Origin: Oscillatoria acuminata PCC 6304
Lineage (GTDB): Bacteria; Cyanobacteriota; Cyanobacteriia; Cyanobacteriales; Laspinemataceae
DNA: 64,000 nt
Direction: 5' to 3'
NCBI RefSeq assembly: GCF_000317105.1
Contig: NC_019693.1
Span: 1,550,001-1,614,000 of the forward strand
Below the pieces are notes generated by a model that ran no database searches, was not told the DNA's origin, and worked only from the letters and a program-made list of their open reading frames with translations. The number at the start of each line of letters is the position of its first letter. The first letter of the stretch is position 1. This document shows positions 8,276-16,409 of the stretch, one piece after another. The position numbers were made by a program, and so were the translations under genes.

Positions 8276-8630
8276 GCAAAATTGGCTATTAACTATTAAT
8301 ATGAAATCCAGTAATAGGTCTATAAAAACCCGCACCCTGAAGGGTGGAGGCTCACAGGACGAAGCCCGCCTGCGCGGGCTGAAGAGAAAATTGACTTTTA
8401 ACCATAGGATTTGGTATCAATTTTGCCCTAAAAACCCGTCGGACCTCTCCCCGGCCCTCTCCTAAGAGGAGAGGGAGAATAAGGAAAAGTTTTTATTCCT
8501 GTACAGGTGGAATCTACCTCTTTCTCCCCCTTCCCTCTTAGGGAAGGGGGCTGGGGGGTTAGGTCTCTTTTCATAACCGTGGCAACCACTATATAGCGGT
8601 TGCCCCACCTGAAGGAATAAGGGAATTTTA
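8276..8630. repeat. Intergenic region with several dispersed palindromic repeats
   Basis: No gene is seen. Hairpins CACCCTGAAGGGTG (about 8332-8345) and AGCCCGCCTGCGCGGGCT (about 8363-8380) stand side by side. A CTCTCC/GGAGAG palindrome follows near 8450-8475. A 44-base element at 8523-8566 has an inverted copy with three differences at 31441-31484. The stretch between the convergent genes seems to be a sink for mobile palindromic repeats. Confidence 0.8.
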
Positions 8631-9779
8631 TTAACTCCCAGACTGGATTTTTTCCACAATCCATTCAAAGGTTTCCAGAACCTGTTGCAGAGCACTTTCA
8701 TCTTGTAAGGTAGACAAGGGAAAAGTGGGTAATCGAGTTTCACTCGAATCAGCAGGAAGGGACAAGCCAATCGAACTGAAACGCGATCGCAATTGGTGCC
8801 AGTTTTCTGGGGAATCAAACGGGGGTTGAGTCGCATAACTGCTACTGGAAATCACAAAATCACCGGAAATATCCACGGTAAAGAGCGCAATGGATTTCCG
8901 ACCTTTTTGCTTTAATTTAGCGAGAAATCCGCCATAGAGATCTCCAGTTCCCCAGACCACTTCCACAGTGGGTTCGTGACGTCGAACCCATTGTTGAATT
9001 TTGCGGGCCATTTGCGCTTCTTCATACCCTTGGCGGGTTTCAAATTCATGAAAGAAAGACGCTTCATCCCAGCGACGTCTCTCCCGAGTTGCACTGGCTT
9101 TTTTCTGTTGCGCTTCAGCGGTTTGACCAATGATTCGGGGAACCAATGTTTTCAGTCCATCCTGGCTAACATATTGTTTAATTTCCAGGGCCAAAACTTC
9201 GGTGGGGTCTAATTGTTCATTGAGAAATTCGACCACTCGTCTGAGTTCAGGAGAAATTTCATCAGAGACAAAGACTAATCTAAGTTTTCCGGCTTGGAGG
9301 TTGGTTTTGACTTTATCCCAGAAACGGTCTTCATGAGCATCGGTGCCGAGAAATTCTTCAAAAACTTGTTCCGGGTCGCGACCCATATCGCGGCAATTGG
9401 ATTCAAATTGGGTAATGATGGACTCAATGGGCCAATAGATTAAAACATTGGCGGCATAGTCAAGCATTTGACCCACAATTTCCCGGCGAATTCGGTCCTC
9501 TTGAGTATGTTTGACTGCCACTAAGGTGGGAATGGCATTTTGGTCGATAAATAAATGTTCAAAAGACCATTGACCATTGACTTCATCCTCGGCGGGAATC
9601 GGCATTTCCCGGGAAATTAATAACCATTGGCGAGGGGTCGCCCGGTCTATTTGGTCTCCAGCGATCAGGTTAGGATATTTTTCGAGTAATTCTTGCAGTC
9701 GATCTTCGTTGTCGTAGGCTTGTTCTATCATTTCTACAAGCCGGTCTTCGTCTTGTATGAGGTAAATGCCTCCACCCAT
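8631..9779 (-). CDS. PD-(D/E)XK-fold-like hypothetical protein
   Basis: The protein is 382 aa and soluble. Residues ~60-125 (FEHLFIDQNAIPTLVAVKHT, then RIRREIVGQMLDYAANV) resemble a family of putative nucleases in which the corresponding stretch ends in E-V-K; here it reads A-V-K, so the acidic partner of the catalytic lysine appears lost. A helical middle part and a C-terminal domain (ISGDFVISSSSY, then a strand-rich end) have no function I can name. It starts at ATG 9779 and may be the last gene of a minus-strand run after dapF (52-base gap). Activity on DNA is uncertain; it could be an inactive or regulatory relative. Confidence 0.6.
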   Translation of the reverse strand: MGGGIYLIQDEDRLVEMIEQAYDNEDRLQELLEKYPNLIAGDQIDRATPRQWLLISREMPIPAEDEVNGQWSFEHLFIDQNAIPTLVAVKHTQEDRIRREIVGQMLDYAANVLIYWPIESIITQFESNCRDMGRDPEQVFEEFLGTDAHEDRFWDKVKTNLQAGKLRLVFVSDEISPELRRVVEFLNEQLDPTEVLALEIKQYVSQDGLKTLVPRIIGQTAEAQQKKASATRERRRWDEASFFHEFETRQGYEEAQMARKIQQWVRRHEPTVEVVWGTGDLYGGFLAKLKQKGRKSIALFTVDISGDFVISSSSYATQPPFDSPENWHQLRSRFSSIGLSLPADSSETRLPTFPLSTLQDESALQQVLETFEWIVEKIQSGS

Positions 9780-9831
9780 CTCTGTTCTCCGTATTGTGAT
9801 TTAGTGTTGCGATCTGGATGTAGGCGCGGAT

Positions 9832-10686
9832 TTAGATCCGGCCTGAAAATACCCGTTCGGCAGGACCAGTCATGTAAAGTCGGCCATCGGATTCAGACCA
9901 TTCAATGTGCAGAGGGCCGCCTGGGAGTTCGATGGTGGCTTGGCGATCGCATCGACCCGTTAGAACTCCTGCAACTAAGGTGGCACAGGCCCCGGTCCCA
10001 CAGGCGAGGGTTGCACCGGCCCCCCGTTCCCAAACGCGCATTTTGAGATGCGATCGCCCCATCACTTGAATAAATTCCGTATTGGTCCGCTTCGGAAAGG
10101 CTGGGTGATTCTCAAACTGAGGACCAATCCCGGCGAGATCCACCGCATCCACATCCTCTACAAAGGTAATGCAGTGGGGATTTCCCATGCTGACGCAGGT
10201 CACATCCCAGGTCTTTCCAGCTACGGATAAGGGGACATTGACCGCTTTTTCCTCGGGAGGACAAAGGGTTGTGGGAATTTCTGAACTCAGCAACCGAGGC
10301 AGGCCCATATCTACCCTAACTTGACCATCGGATTTTAGGGTTAGGGTCATCACCCCTGCTAGGGTCTGAATCCGATATTCTCCAGTTCCTGTTGCTGAAC
10401 TCCGGGTGGGAACTCCCAGATCCACGAGAAACCGCGCTAAACAGCGGATGCCATTGCCGCACATTTCCGGTTCCGAGGCATCGGAGTTATAAATCCTCAT
10501 GGTGTAGTCGGTATCCGGTTCCGTAGGCGGCAGGGCAAAAATCACCCCATCGGCACCGATGCCAAAGTTGCGATCGCATAACTGTTCGGCCTGGGAAGGC
10601 GTTATCATCGGTTCTGGGTTCTGACGGTTGTCAATCAGAATGAAATCATTTCCCAAACCTTGATATTTGGTAAACTCTAAAGTCAT
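9832..10686 (-). CDS. dapF: Diaminopimelate epimerase
   Basis: The 284-aa protein has the two-domain symmetric fold of DapF with both catalytic cysteines: C76 in [12 protein letters not shown] and C229 in [13 protein letters not shown]. It interconverts LL- and meso-diaminopimelate without cofactor, giving the meso form for peptidoglycan cross-links and the precursor of lysine, in the cytoplasm. The N-terminus ([15 protein letters not shown]) matches the family start, so ATG 10686 is secure. It is divergent from hfq, an arrangement often conserved in cyanobacteria. Confidence 0.97.
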   Translation of the reverse strand: MTLEFTKYQGLGNDFILIDNRQNPEPMITPSQAEQLCDRNFGIGADGVIFALPPTEPDTDYTMRIYNSDASEPEMCGNGIRCLARFLVDLGVPTRSSATGTGEYRIQTLAGVMTLTLKSDGQVRVDMGLPRLLSSEIPTTLCPPEEKAVNVPLSVAGKTWDVTCVSMGNPHCITFVEDVDAVDLAGIGPQFENHPAFPKRTNTEFIQVMGRSHLKMRVWERGAGATLACGTGACATLVAGVLTGRCDRQATIELPGGPLHIEWSESDGRLYMTGPAERVFSGRI

Positions 10687-10994
10687 GGCTTGTATTCGCG
10701 ATTTTTCGGGTTCTTGTCCTGGTTTTATTTGATAATACCCGATATTAAAGTTCCCGCTTTTGGCACCGGAATCTTTATCCCCAGGGAAAAGCGCGATCGT
10801 CGTCCCCCTCCCTCAAATCCGGAAGGCTATCCCGGATGTGAACCCTTACCAGCCCTGAGTTGATTCCATCTTGGGTTAACCTTTTCCTAGAGCCGGTGGA
10901 ACCCTTAACATCGAGGCCAAATCACCGGCCTGCTTGAATTGCCTCCGATGTACTACGATTTTGATGCCAAATTTTCTCTCGTTGAGACCCAATT
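10687..10994. other. Divergent intergenic region dapF / hfq
   Basis: 308 bases between divergent genes. It should contain promoters for both, but I see no strong consensus site, RNA gene or repeat. No gene is supported here. Confidence 0.5.
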
Positions 10995-11207
10995 ATGTCT
11001 GACTTCGATACTAACTTACCTAGCATTCGCCAAGTTCAAAATTTCATTAAAGACAAACATGAGATAGAACTCAAACTGGTCACCGGAGATTTGTTAGCCG
11101 GTAAAATTTTCTGGCAAGATAAAGACTGCATTTCTATCCTGGATCACTACGATAAACAAACCATCGTCTGGCGTCATTCCATTGTTTATCTGAAGCCCAA
11201 ATCTTAA
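10995..11207 (+). CDS. hfq: Cyanobacterial Hfq-like Sm protein
   Basis: 70 aa with the short Sm fold: helix (LPSIRQVQNFIKDKHEI), Sm1 (LKLVTGDLLAGKIFWQD) and a divergent Sm2 (IVWRHSIVYLKP) in place of the proteobacterial Y-KH-A motif. This is the cyanobacterial Hfq form, which in Synechocystis is needed for type IV pilus motility and interacts with the pilus ATPase rather than mainly chaperoning small RNAs. Adjacency to dapF supports the assignment. A strong hairpin follows the stop. Confidence 0.92.
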   Translation: MSDFDTNLPSIRQVQNFIKDKHEIELKLVTGDLLAGKIFWQDKDCISILDHYDKQTIVWRHSIVYLKPKS

Positions 11208-11212
11208 CCCTT

Positions 11213-11245
11213 GTCCGGTATGGCCTGATTTTGCCCATACCGGAC
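11213..11245. terminator. Bidirectional hairpin between convergent genes
   Basis: Perfect 11-bp arms GTCCGGTATGG (11213-11223) and CCATACCGGAC (11235-11245) lie between the hfq stop and the stop of the antiporter gene at 11250. There is no long T run, but the position suits a shared terminator. Confidence 0.65.
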
Positions 11246-11249
11246 CCCC

Positions 11250-13589
11250 TTAGCCCCGATCGCTGGGTAAACCCTCTTTCAGCGGTTCACTTTGGTGAGC
11301 TTTGCTTAGGGCAACCGTGAGCGGCACAGAAGATTGACCCGGATGAGGAGCCAACCACAGTTGGAGCCGTTTCAGGGACAGGATACTGCCACACAGCAGC
11401 AGGCGATCGCCCGCCTGCACCTGAGTCCCTCCATGAGGAAAGCGAATAAACTGCCCTTCCCGGCGAATCGCTTGCACCTGGATCTCATACTCCGCCCGCA
11501 AATCCAGTTGACCCAAGGTTTTATCGCTGATGGGACTCTGTTCGGGGACCATCAGCCATTGACAGGAGCGATTTTCTTTAGGAATCGCCACCTCTCCTCG
11601 GGCTAACTGTTCAAAGGTGGTCAGTTCTTCCCCTTGTCCCACCACCAGGAGTTTATCCCCCGTCACCAAGGCTGTATCCGCCGTGGGATAATCAATTTCT
11701 TCCCCATTGACGCGACGAATGGCCATTAAACTCACCCCACTGAGTCGGCGCAGATCCGTTTGTTCTAACGTCATCCCCGCCAACGGAGACCCTTCCGGGA
11801 GGGGATACCATCTGCTGTTCATATCCAATGCCGCCACCTGTAACTCTCGGGAGACTTCCGAGGGCGATCGCGCTGGACGCAATTCTAAATAGTGATGACT
11901 GCGAATTTGTTCGATTTCTCGCCGAATCCCCGGCAAAGGCAATCCCACCCCCAGCAACAAATGAGTCGCTAGTTCTAAACTCACCTCAAATTCCGATTGC
12001 ACCACTTCCGAGGCCCCCAATTGATAGAGGAGTTCAATCTCCTTTTCTTGGTTCGCCTGGACTACCACATCTAATTCTGGAGATAATTCCAGCGATCGCT
12101 TCAGGCACAACCTCGTACTCATCGGGTCCGGCAGGGCCACCGCCACCGCCTTTGCCTGATCCACTCCCGCTGCTTCTAAAACGTGCAACGATGCCGCATT
12201 CCCATAAATATAGGGAATCCCTGCCGCCCGCAGTTGCCCGATCGCCCGTTCGGAACTATCAATCACCACCAACGGATAATTATGTGCTTGCAGCAGTTGG
12301 ACAACTTTTTTACCCACCCGTCCATATCCACAAACCACCACGCGATCGGGCAACGGAATCTCCTCAGAAACAGCCTGGGGGCCACTGGTCTCCTCAAAAA
12401 ATCGCGCCAACCCCCCCTGATTCTGCGCCCAATCCAGCAATTTCGGCACCAGTCGCAATACAAATGGCGTCACCACCAGAGTCACCGCCGTTGTGCCTAA
12501 AATCAACAGATACACCGGACGAGACACCAACCCCGTCGCCAGTCCCTGGGCCGTCAACACAAAGGAAAATTCCCCAATTTGCGCCAGTCCTAACCCCACA
12601 ATCAACGCTGTTCTCAGAGGATAGCCAAAGCTGGTCACAATCGGGGTGATGATTAAAAATTTGCCCACAAACACCAAACAGACTAACCCCAGAATCAGTT
12701 CCAGATTCTGCCAGAGAAACACCGGGTCAATCAGCATTCCCACGGACACAAAAAACAGGGCAGCTAAAATATCTCGCAGGGGTTCGACATAGGTCAGGGT
12801 TTGGTCTGCATATTCCACCTCAGAAATCATCAACCCCGCGACAAAGGCCCCCATTTCAATGGAAAAACCCAGATAGTAGGTGACTAAGGCAATTCCCAAA
12901 CATAAAGCAATCACCCCGAGTAAAAACAATTCTTGACTCTCAGTTTTCGCCAAAAATCTCAGCAACTGCGGAACGATGAATAACCCCACCGCTACCGCTG
13001 CCACGGCAAATAGAGCAATTCGCACCACCGCTGAAATCACCGCCATCCCGATCGCCTCTGGGGGTTCGTTCAGGGCCGGTAACACCGCTAACATGAATCC
13101 CAAGGCTAAATCTTGCACTACCAAAATCCCCAGCATCACCTGACCATGCAGGGTGGGGAGTTCATTGCGTTCCATCAAACATTTCAGGACCACCGCTGTG
13201 GAAGAGAGGGAGAGAATCGCCCCTAAGAAGACGCCCTGAGACCAAGAGGTACACCAACCCATCACCAGAGAAACGAAGGTGGTGACGGCGATGGTTAAGA
13301 CAATCTGGAGAGTGCCACCGCCGAGACTAATCCCTTTGACTTTTTTAAGTTCTGCAAAGGAAAACTCAACTCCCAGGGCGAATAACAGTAAGGCCACGCC
13401 AAATTGAGCCAGGGTTTCCACTTGAATCAGTTCTTTGATCCATCCCAAACCGGCAGGACCGACGATAATCCCCCCCAGTAAATAGCCCAAAATAGCCGGT
13501 TGGCCCAGGAGGGACGCGAATAAACCACCACTAGCAGCAGCGGCCAGCATCGTTACTAAGTCAAGGATGAGTCTAAAGTCTTCTTGCAC
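11250..13589 (-). CDS. CPA2-family cation:proton antiporter with TrkA domains (KefB/KefC-like)
   Basis: 779 aa. Residues ~1-385 form the 12-helix Na/H exchanger domain of the CPA2 type, beginning with hydrophobic segments and LGQPAILGYLLGGIIVGPAG. Residues ~405-525 are a Rossmann TrkA-N domain (DRVVVCGYGRVGKKVVQLL with GxGxxG), and two TrkA-C domains follow (~570-650 and ~665-745, each ending in GDxLLV/GDRLLL-like strands). Proteins of this build exchange K+ or Na+ for protons and are gated by nucleotides or thiols through the TrkA part. Whether it sits in the plasma or thylakoid membrane and which ion it prefers cannot be read from the sequence. Confidence 0.92.
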   Translation of the reverse strand: MQEDFRLILDLVTMLAAAASGGLFASLLGQPAILGYLLGGIIVGPAGLGWIKELIQVETLAQFGVALLLFALGVEFSFAELKKVKGISLGGGTLQIVLTIAVTTFVSLVMGWCTSWSQGVFLGAILSLSSTAVVLKCLMERNELPTLHGQVMLGILVVQDLALGFMLAVLPALNEPPEAIGMAVISAVVRIALFAVAAVAVGLFIVPQLLRFLAKTESQELFLLGVIALCLGIALVTYYLGFSIEMGAFVAGLMISEVEYADQTLTYVEPLRDILAALFFVSVGMLIDPVFLWQNLELILGLVCLVFVGKFLIITPIVTSFGYPLRTALIVGLGLAQIGEFSFVLTAQGLATGLVSRPVYLLILGTTAVTLVVTPFVLRLVPKLLDWAQNQGGLARFFEETSGPQAVSEEIPLPDRVVVCGYGRVGKKVVQLLQAHNYPLVVIDSSERAIGQLRAAGIPYIYGNAASLHVLEAAGVDQAKAVAVALPDPMSTRLCLKRSLELSPELDVVVQANQEKEIELLYQLGASEVVQSEFEVSLELATHLLLGVGLPLPGIRREIEQIRSHHYLELRPARSPSEVSRELQVAALDMNSRWYPLPEGSPLAGMTLEQTDLRRLSGVSLMAIRRVNGEEIDYPTADTALVTGDKLLVVGQGEELTTFEQLARGEVAIPKENRSCQWLMVPEQSPISDKTLGQLDLRAEYEIQVQAIRREGQFIRFPHGGTQVQAGDRLLLCGSILSLKRLQLWLAPHPGQSSVPLTVALSKAHQSEPLKEGLPSDRG

Positions 13590-13972
13590 GGGTGTTTGTT
13601 AAAGATGAGAGAAATGTTACGGGTTATAACAATTCAGCATAACGATTTTTGGGGGGAAGCATGAGGGATGATAGGGGGAACGACTGAAGTCGGGACGTTG
13701 AACGGGGGATAACGCCTGAAGGCGTTACTAAGAACTAAGAGTACGACTGAAGTCGTGACTAAGAACTAAGAGTACGACTGAAGTCGTGACTACGAACTAA
13801 GAGTACGACTGAAAGCGGGACGTGGAACTTCTCCCCAATCCCCCAAGGACAAAGGACAAATGACCCATGACAAATGACAAATCTCCCCAGAAAGGGCGTG
13901 ATAAAATGTGGAACTTAGCGCGATCGCCCGTAAGTCTATCTAGCACGATTAAAACAGACGAACAGAAGAATT
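13590..13972. repeat. Intergenic region with a 31-bp tandem repeat (13732-13815)
   Basis: Three copies of a 31-bp unit start at 13732, 13763 and 13794 (each begins GAACTAAGAGTACGACTGAA); the third decays after about 22 bases. The core GACTGAAGTC is itself palindromic and also occurs near 13682 and 56780. The same region has a CGCCTGAAGGCG palindrome at about 13713. No gene is seen. Confidence 0.85.
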
Positions 13973-14920
13973 ATGACTCACCTGCATAGCTCTAATCCGA
14001 TCGCCCCGGGGATGTTGGGTTGGCTGTTAAAAGGGGCCAATCCCTGGCTAAAACAACAACTCAAAACCAAAACTGCTCCGGTGATCGGATTGACGGTTTC
14101 GGTACTCTTAGCCCTTGCCAACTCGGTGCAAGCGTTACAAGTCCAGGTGAAACCTGAAAATCCGCAACTGGGGGATACTCTCTCCGTGGTGATTTCAAAT
14201 GACGCCTCAGATTCAGCCACGCCAACGGTCATGTCTCCCGATGGTCCCGTTCCCGCTTTTCCCATTGGAGGGAATCGGTATCGGGCGATGATTCCCACGA
14301 CACCTTTAAGTCAAGCGGGACGATGGGAGATTCGGGTGGAAGGGGACGCTCAAACTCGCAATATTGCCGTATGGGTGAGCGATCGCCAGTTCCCGACCCA
14401 ATCCATTTGGCTACCCCCCGGTAAGGATGACCTTGAAGGGACCGATATGGAATTCGACCGGGTAGATGAATTTAAAAAACTCGTCACCCCTGAGAAATTC
14501 TGGACTGGTGCGTTTTTGCGCCCCAATAACGGACCGATTACCACAATTTACGGGGTCCGTCGGTATTACAATGGGGTGTTTGCCAATGAGTATTACCATC
14601 GCGGTGTAGACTATGCCGGAGCCCAGGGTTCTCCTGTCGTGGCTCCTGCTGCCGGTCGAATCGCTTTGGTGGGAAGGGAATCGGAAGGATTTGAAATTCA
14701 TGGAGACACGGTGGGGATCGATCATGGTCAGGGTGTGACTTCCCTTTATTTGCATCTGAGTCGGATTGATGTCAAAGAAGGCGATATGGTGCAGGCGGGT
14801 CAAGTCATCGGTGGAGTTGGGACAACCGGCGCTTCGACCGGACCTCACCTACACTGGGGATTATACGTTCATGGACAATCCATCGATCCGGTTCCGTGGC
14901 GATATGAAGGAGTAGAATAA
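13973..14920 (+). CDS. M23-family metallopeptidase (LytM-like)
   Basis: 315 aa. A hydrophobic segment near residues 35-54 (PVIGLTVSVLLALANSVQA) acts as signal peptide or anchor. An Ig-like or beta-sandwich region (~55-125) precedes the C-terminal M23 domain (~175-310). Zinc ligands are visible: H209 and D213 in YYHRGVDYA and H294 in PHLHW, with H292 as the catalytic histidine. M23 enzymes cut peptide cross-links in peptidoglycan; some degenerate members only activate amidases, but this one keeps the ligands. It acts in the periplasm in cell separation or wall turnover. Confidence 0.93.
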   Translation: MTHLHSSNPIAPGMLGWLLKGANPWLKQQLKTKTAPVIGLTVSVLLALANSVQALQVQVKPENPQLGDTLSVVISNDASDSATPTVMSPDGPVPAFPIGGNRYRAMIPTTPLSQAGRWEIRVEGDAQTRNIAVWVSDRQFPTQSIWLPPGKDDLEGTDMEFDRVDEFKKLVTPEKFWTGAFLRPNNGPITTIYGVRRYYNGVFANEYYHRGVDYAGAQGSPVVAPAAGRIALVGRESEGFEIHGDTVGIDHGQGVTSLYLHLSRIDVKEGDMVQAGQVIGGVGTTGASTGPHLHWGLYVHGQSIDPVPWRYEGVE

Positions 14921-15125
14921 CTCTCATTAGGCATTGAGTACAGTTAAGCCGCCCTTGTCCTAGGGATACCCTGGAGTTTTCTGGAGTTAGAACTAGGTTA
15001 GGGCGGATTGTAGGGCAAAATCTGTGCAGGGTTGTCCTGGCGATCGCAGAGTTTTCTAGGAGGCGATCGCCGCTTCAAACTCTTGGATCAACTGAAAAAA
15101 GTGCCGTGGAGCAGAACGAGGCAGT

Positions 15126-15674
15126 ATGAGTATAGAAAAAATCGTAGAACAGGCACTACAAGATGGTTATCTAACGCCAGCAATGGAAGCTGAGGTGGGT
15201 AGAATTTGTAACACCGCCTCGGAACTGTCTATTGAAGAGTACATGGCTCTCGATCGCCTGATGGGGTCACTCTTAACTGGAGAGGTGGTGGTTTTACCAC
15301 GGAAACAGTTTATTAATGTCATGGAAGAGTTGGTCCTGTCTGAGGCGATCGCTCGGGTTGCTGAAATCGAGGCGACGAGCGATCGGACCCTGGATGTCGG
15401 CGATATTGCCGCTTATGCACTCAACCGACTTCCTCCCCTTTATGCCACCACGGAGGAAGGCGCAAACTATCAGCGGGTTCGAGCCAAAGATGAACTGCAA
15501 GAGCTCATCTCCAAACAAGTCGATGAGGCGATCGCCCGGTATCTGGACCGCCCAGAATTCCCCGGTAGAGTCGCTCTGGGTAAAAGTTCGGGCAAAGAAA
15601 TGCTCACTCAAGTTAGCAGCATCCTTCAGTCCTACGCGACTATTTTTGAATCCCAACCCAATCCCCCTAGTTAA
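15126..15674 (+). CDS. ComFB-domain protein with extra N-terminal helical domain
   Basis: 182 aa. Residues ~60-145 match the ComFB family (NVMEELVLSEAIARVAEIE, DIAAYALNRLPPLYATTEEG, AKDELQELISKQVDEAI). Cyanobacterial ComFB proteins have been described as cyclic dinucleotide receptors that affect cell size, motility or competence, so a second-messenger role is plausible. Residues 1-55 form a separate small domain (IVEQALQDGYLTP... LLTGEV) that is related to the whole 68-aa protein at 61809. The ATG is preceded by GAGGCAG. A terminator-like hairpin follows about 105 bases after the stop. Confidence 0.85.
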   Translation: MSIEKIVEQALQDGYLTPAMEAEVGRICNTASELSIEEYMALDRLMGSLLTGEVVVLPRKQFINVMEELVLSEAIARVAEIEATSDRTLDVGDIAAYALNRLPPLYATTEEGANYQRVRAKDELQELISKQVDEAIARYLDRPEFPGRVALGKSSGKEMLTQVSSILQSYATIFESQPNPPS

Positions 15675-15780
15675 AGCAATCCCATCCCACCGCACTCTGT
15701 GGTTTATTTTCAGATTCCATTTACTGGTTTGGGCTTTAAAATTTGACCCCGGGATGGAAAGGATTTGGGTCATCAATTTA

Positions 15781-15810
15781 AGGCGCTCCATTTAGGGGCG
15801 TCTTTCTTTT
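15781..15810 (+). terminator. Terminator-like hairpin after the ComFB gene
   Basis: Arms AGGCGCTCC (15781-15789) and GGGGCGTCT (15795-15803) pair with two wobble pairs, followed by the T-rich TTCTTTTT. Confidence 0.55.
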
Positions 15811-15811
15811 T

Positions 15812-16409
15812 GACTGTTATCCAAATCCACGCCCGGATAAGTCTAAACAGTTCGCAAAAATTCCAAATTCCTCCCCATTCCCACTGTATGAAAATTTATA
15901 ACGGTTCTGAGCAGTCTATCCGCTCACGCGGCTCAAACCGCACCTATTCATATCTACGGTTCTCAACAGGTTAGGGCGCAATTTGAACGCCCTCAATCCG
16001 GACTCGGGGAGGGGTTTCGAGGGGCGATCGCATTTATTTTTCTCAATGGCATCATTGCCAGCAATTCCAGATAAAAGTTATCTCGACGCTCCAGATCGGG
16101 GGTCCCCCAAGTCGGGTCCAGTCTTCGAGCATGAATTCCTGGCGATCGCTCCTCGAAATCCCCATTAAAATCCCTACGCTCCCTTCATCGAACATCTCAT
16201 CTCCTACAGATCACATTTTATATACAATTAATAGCGGTCAATCATTTTTGTTCTCGGCAATAAGTGAGACAAATTGGGTCGGAGCGCTCACATCCTGGAT
16301 TTGAGACTGGAGTCAGGGTCCCTGAGTCGTGGCGCGACTGCCCTAAACTCAGAGGAATTGAAATTTGATGAAGTGGTGCTTCCTAACAAGGCTCAGACTC
16401 TCTCGGGAG
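15812..16409. other. Intergenic region without a recognisable gene
   Basis: About 600 bases between the ComFB terminator and the 3' end of a minus-strand kinase gene. It contains HIP1 octamers and short open frames with no family resemblance or ribosome site. No RNA gene or repeat is recognised. Confidence 0.5.

Noticed and set aside
11828-12649. Long plus-strand open frame opposite the antiporter gene
   Set aside because: It is the complementary frame of a clear TrkA/antiporter gene; the Pro/Ser/Thr-rich product is typical of shadow frames.
13732-13815. CRISPR array
   Set aside because: The units are contiguous 31-bp tandem copies without spacers, and no cas gene is near.
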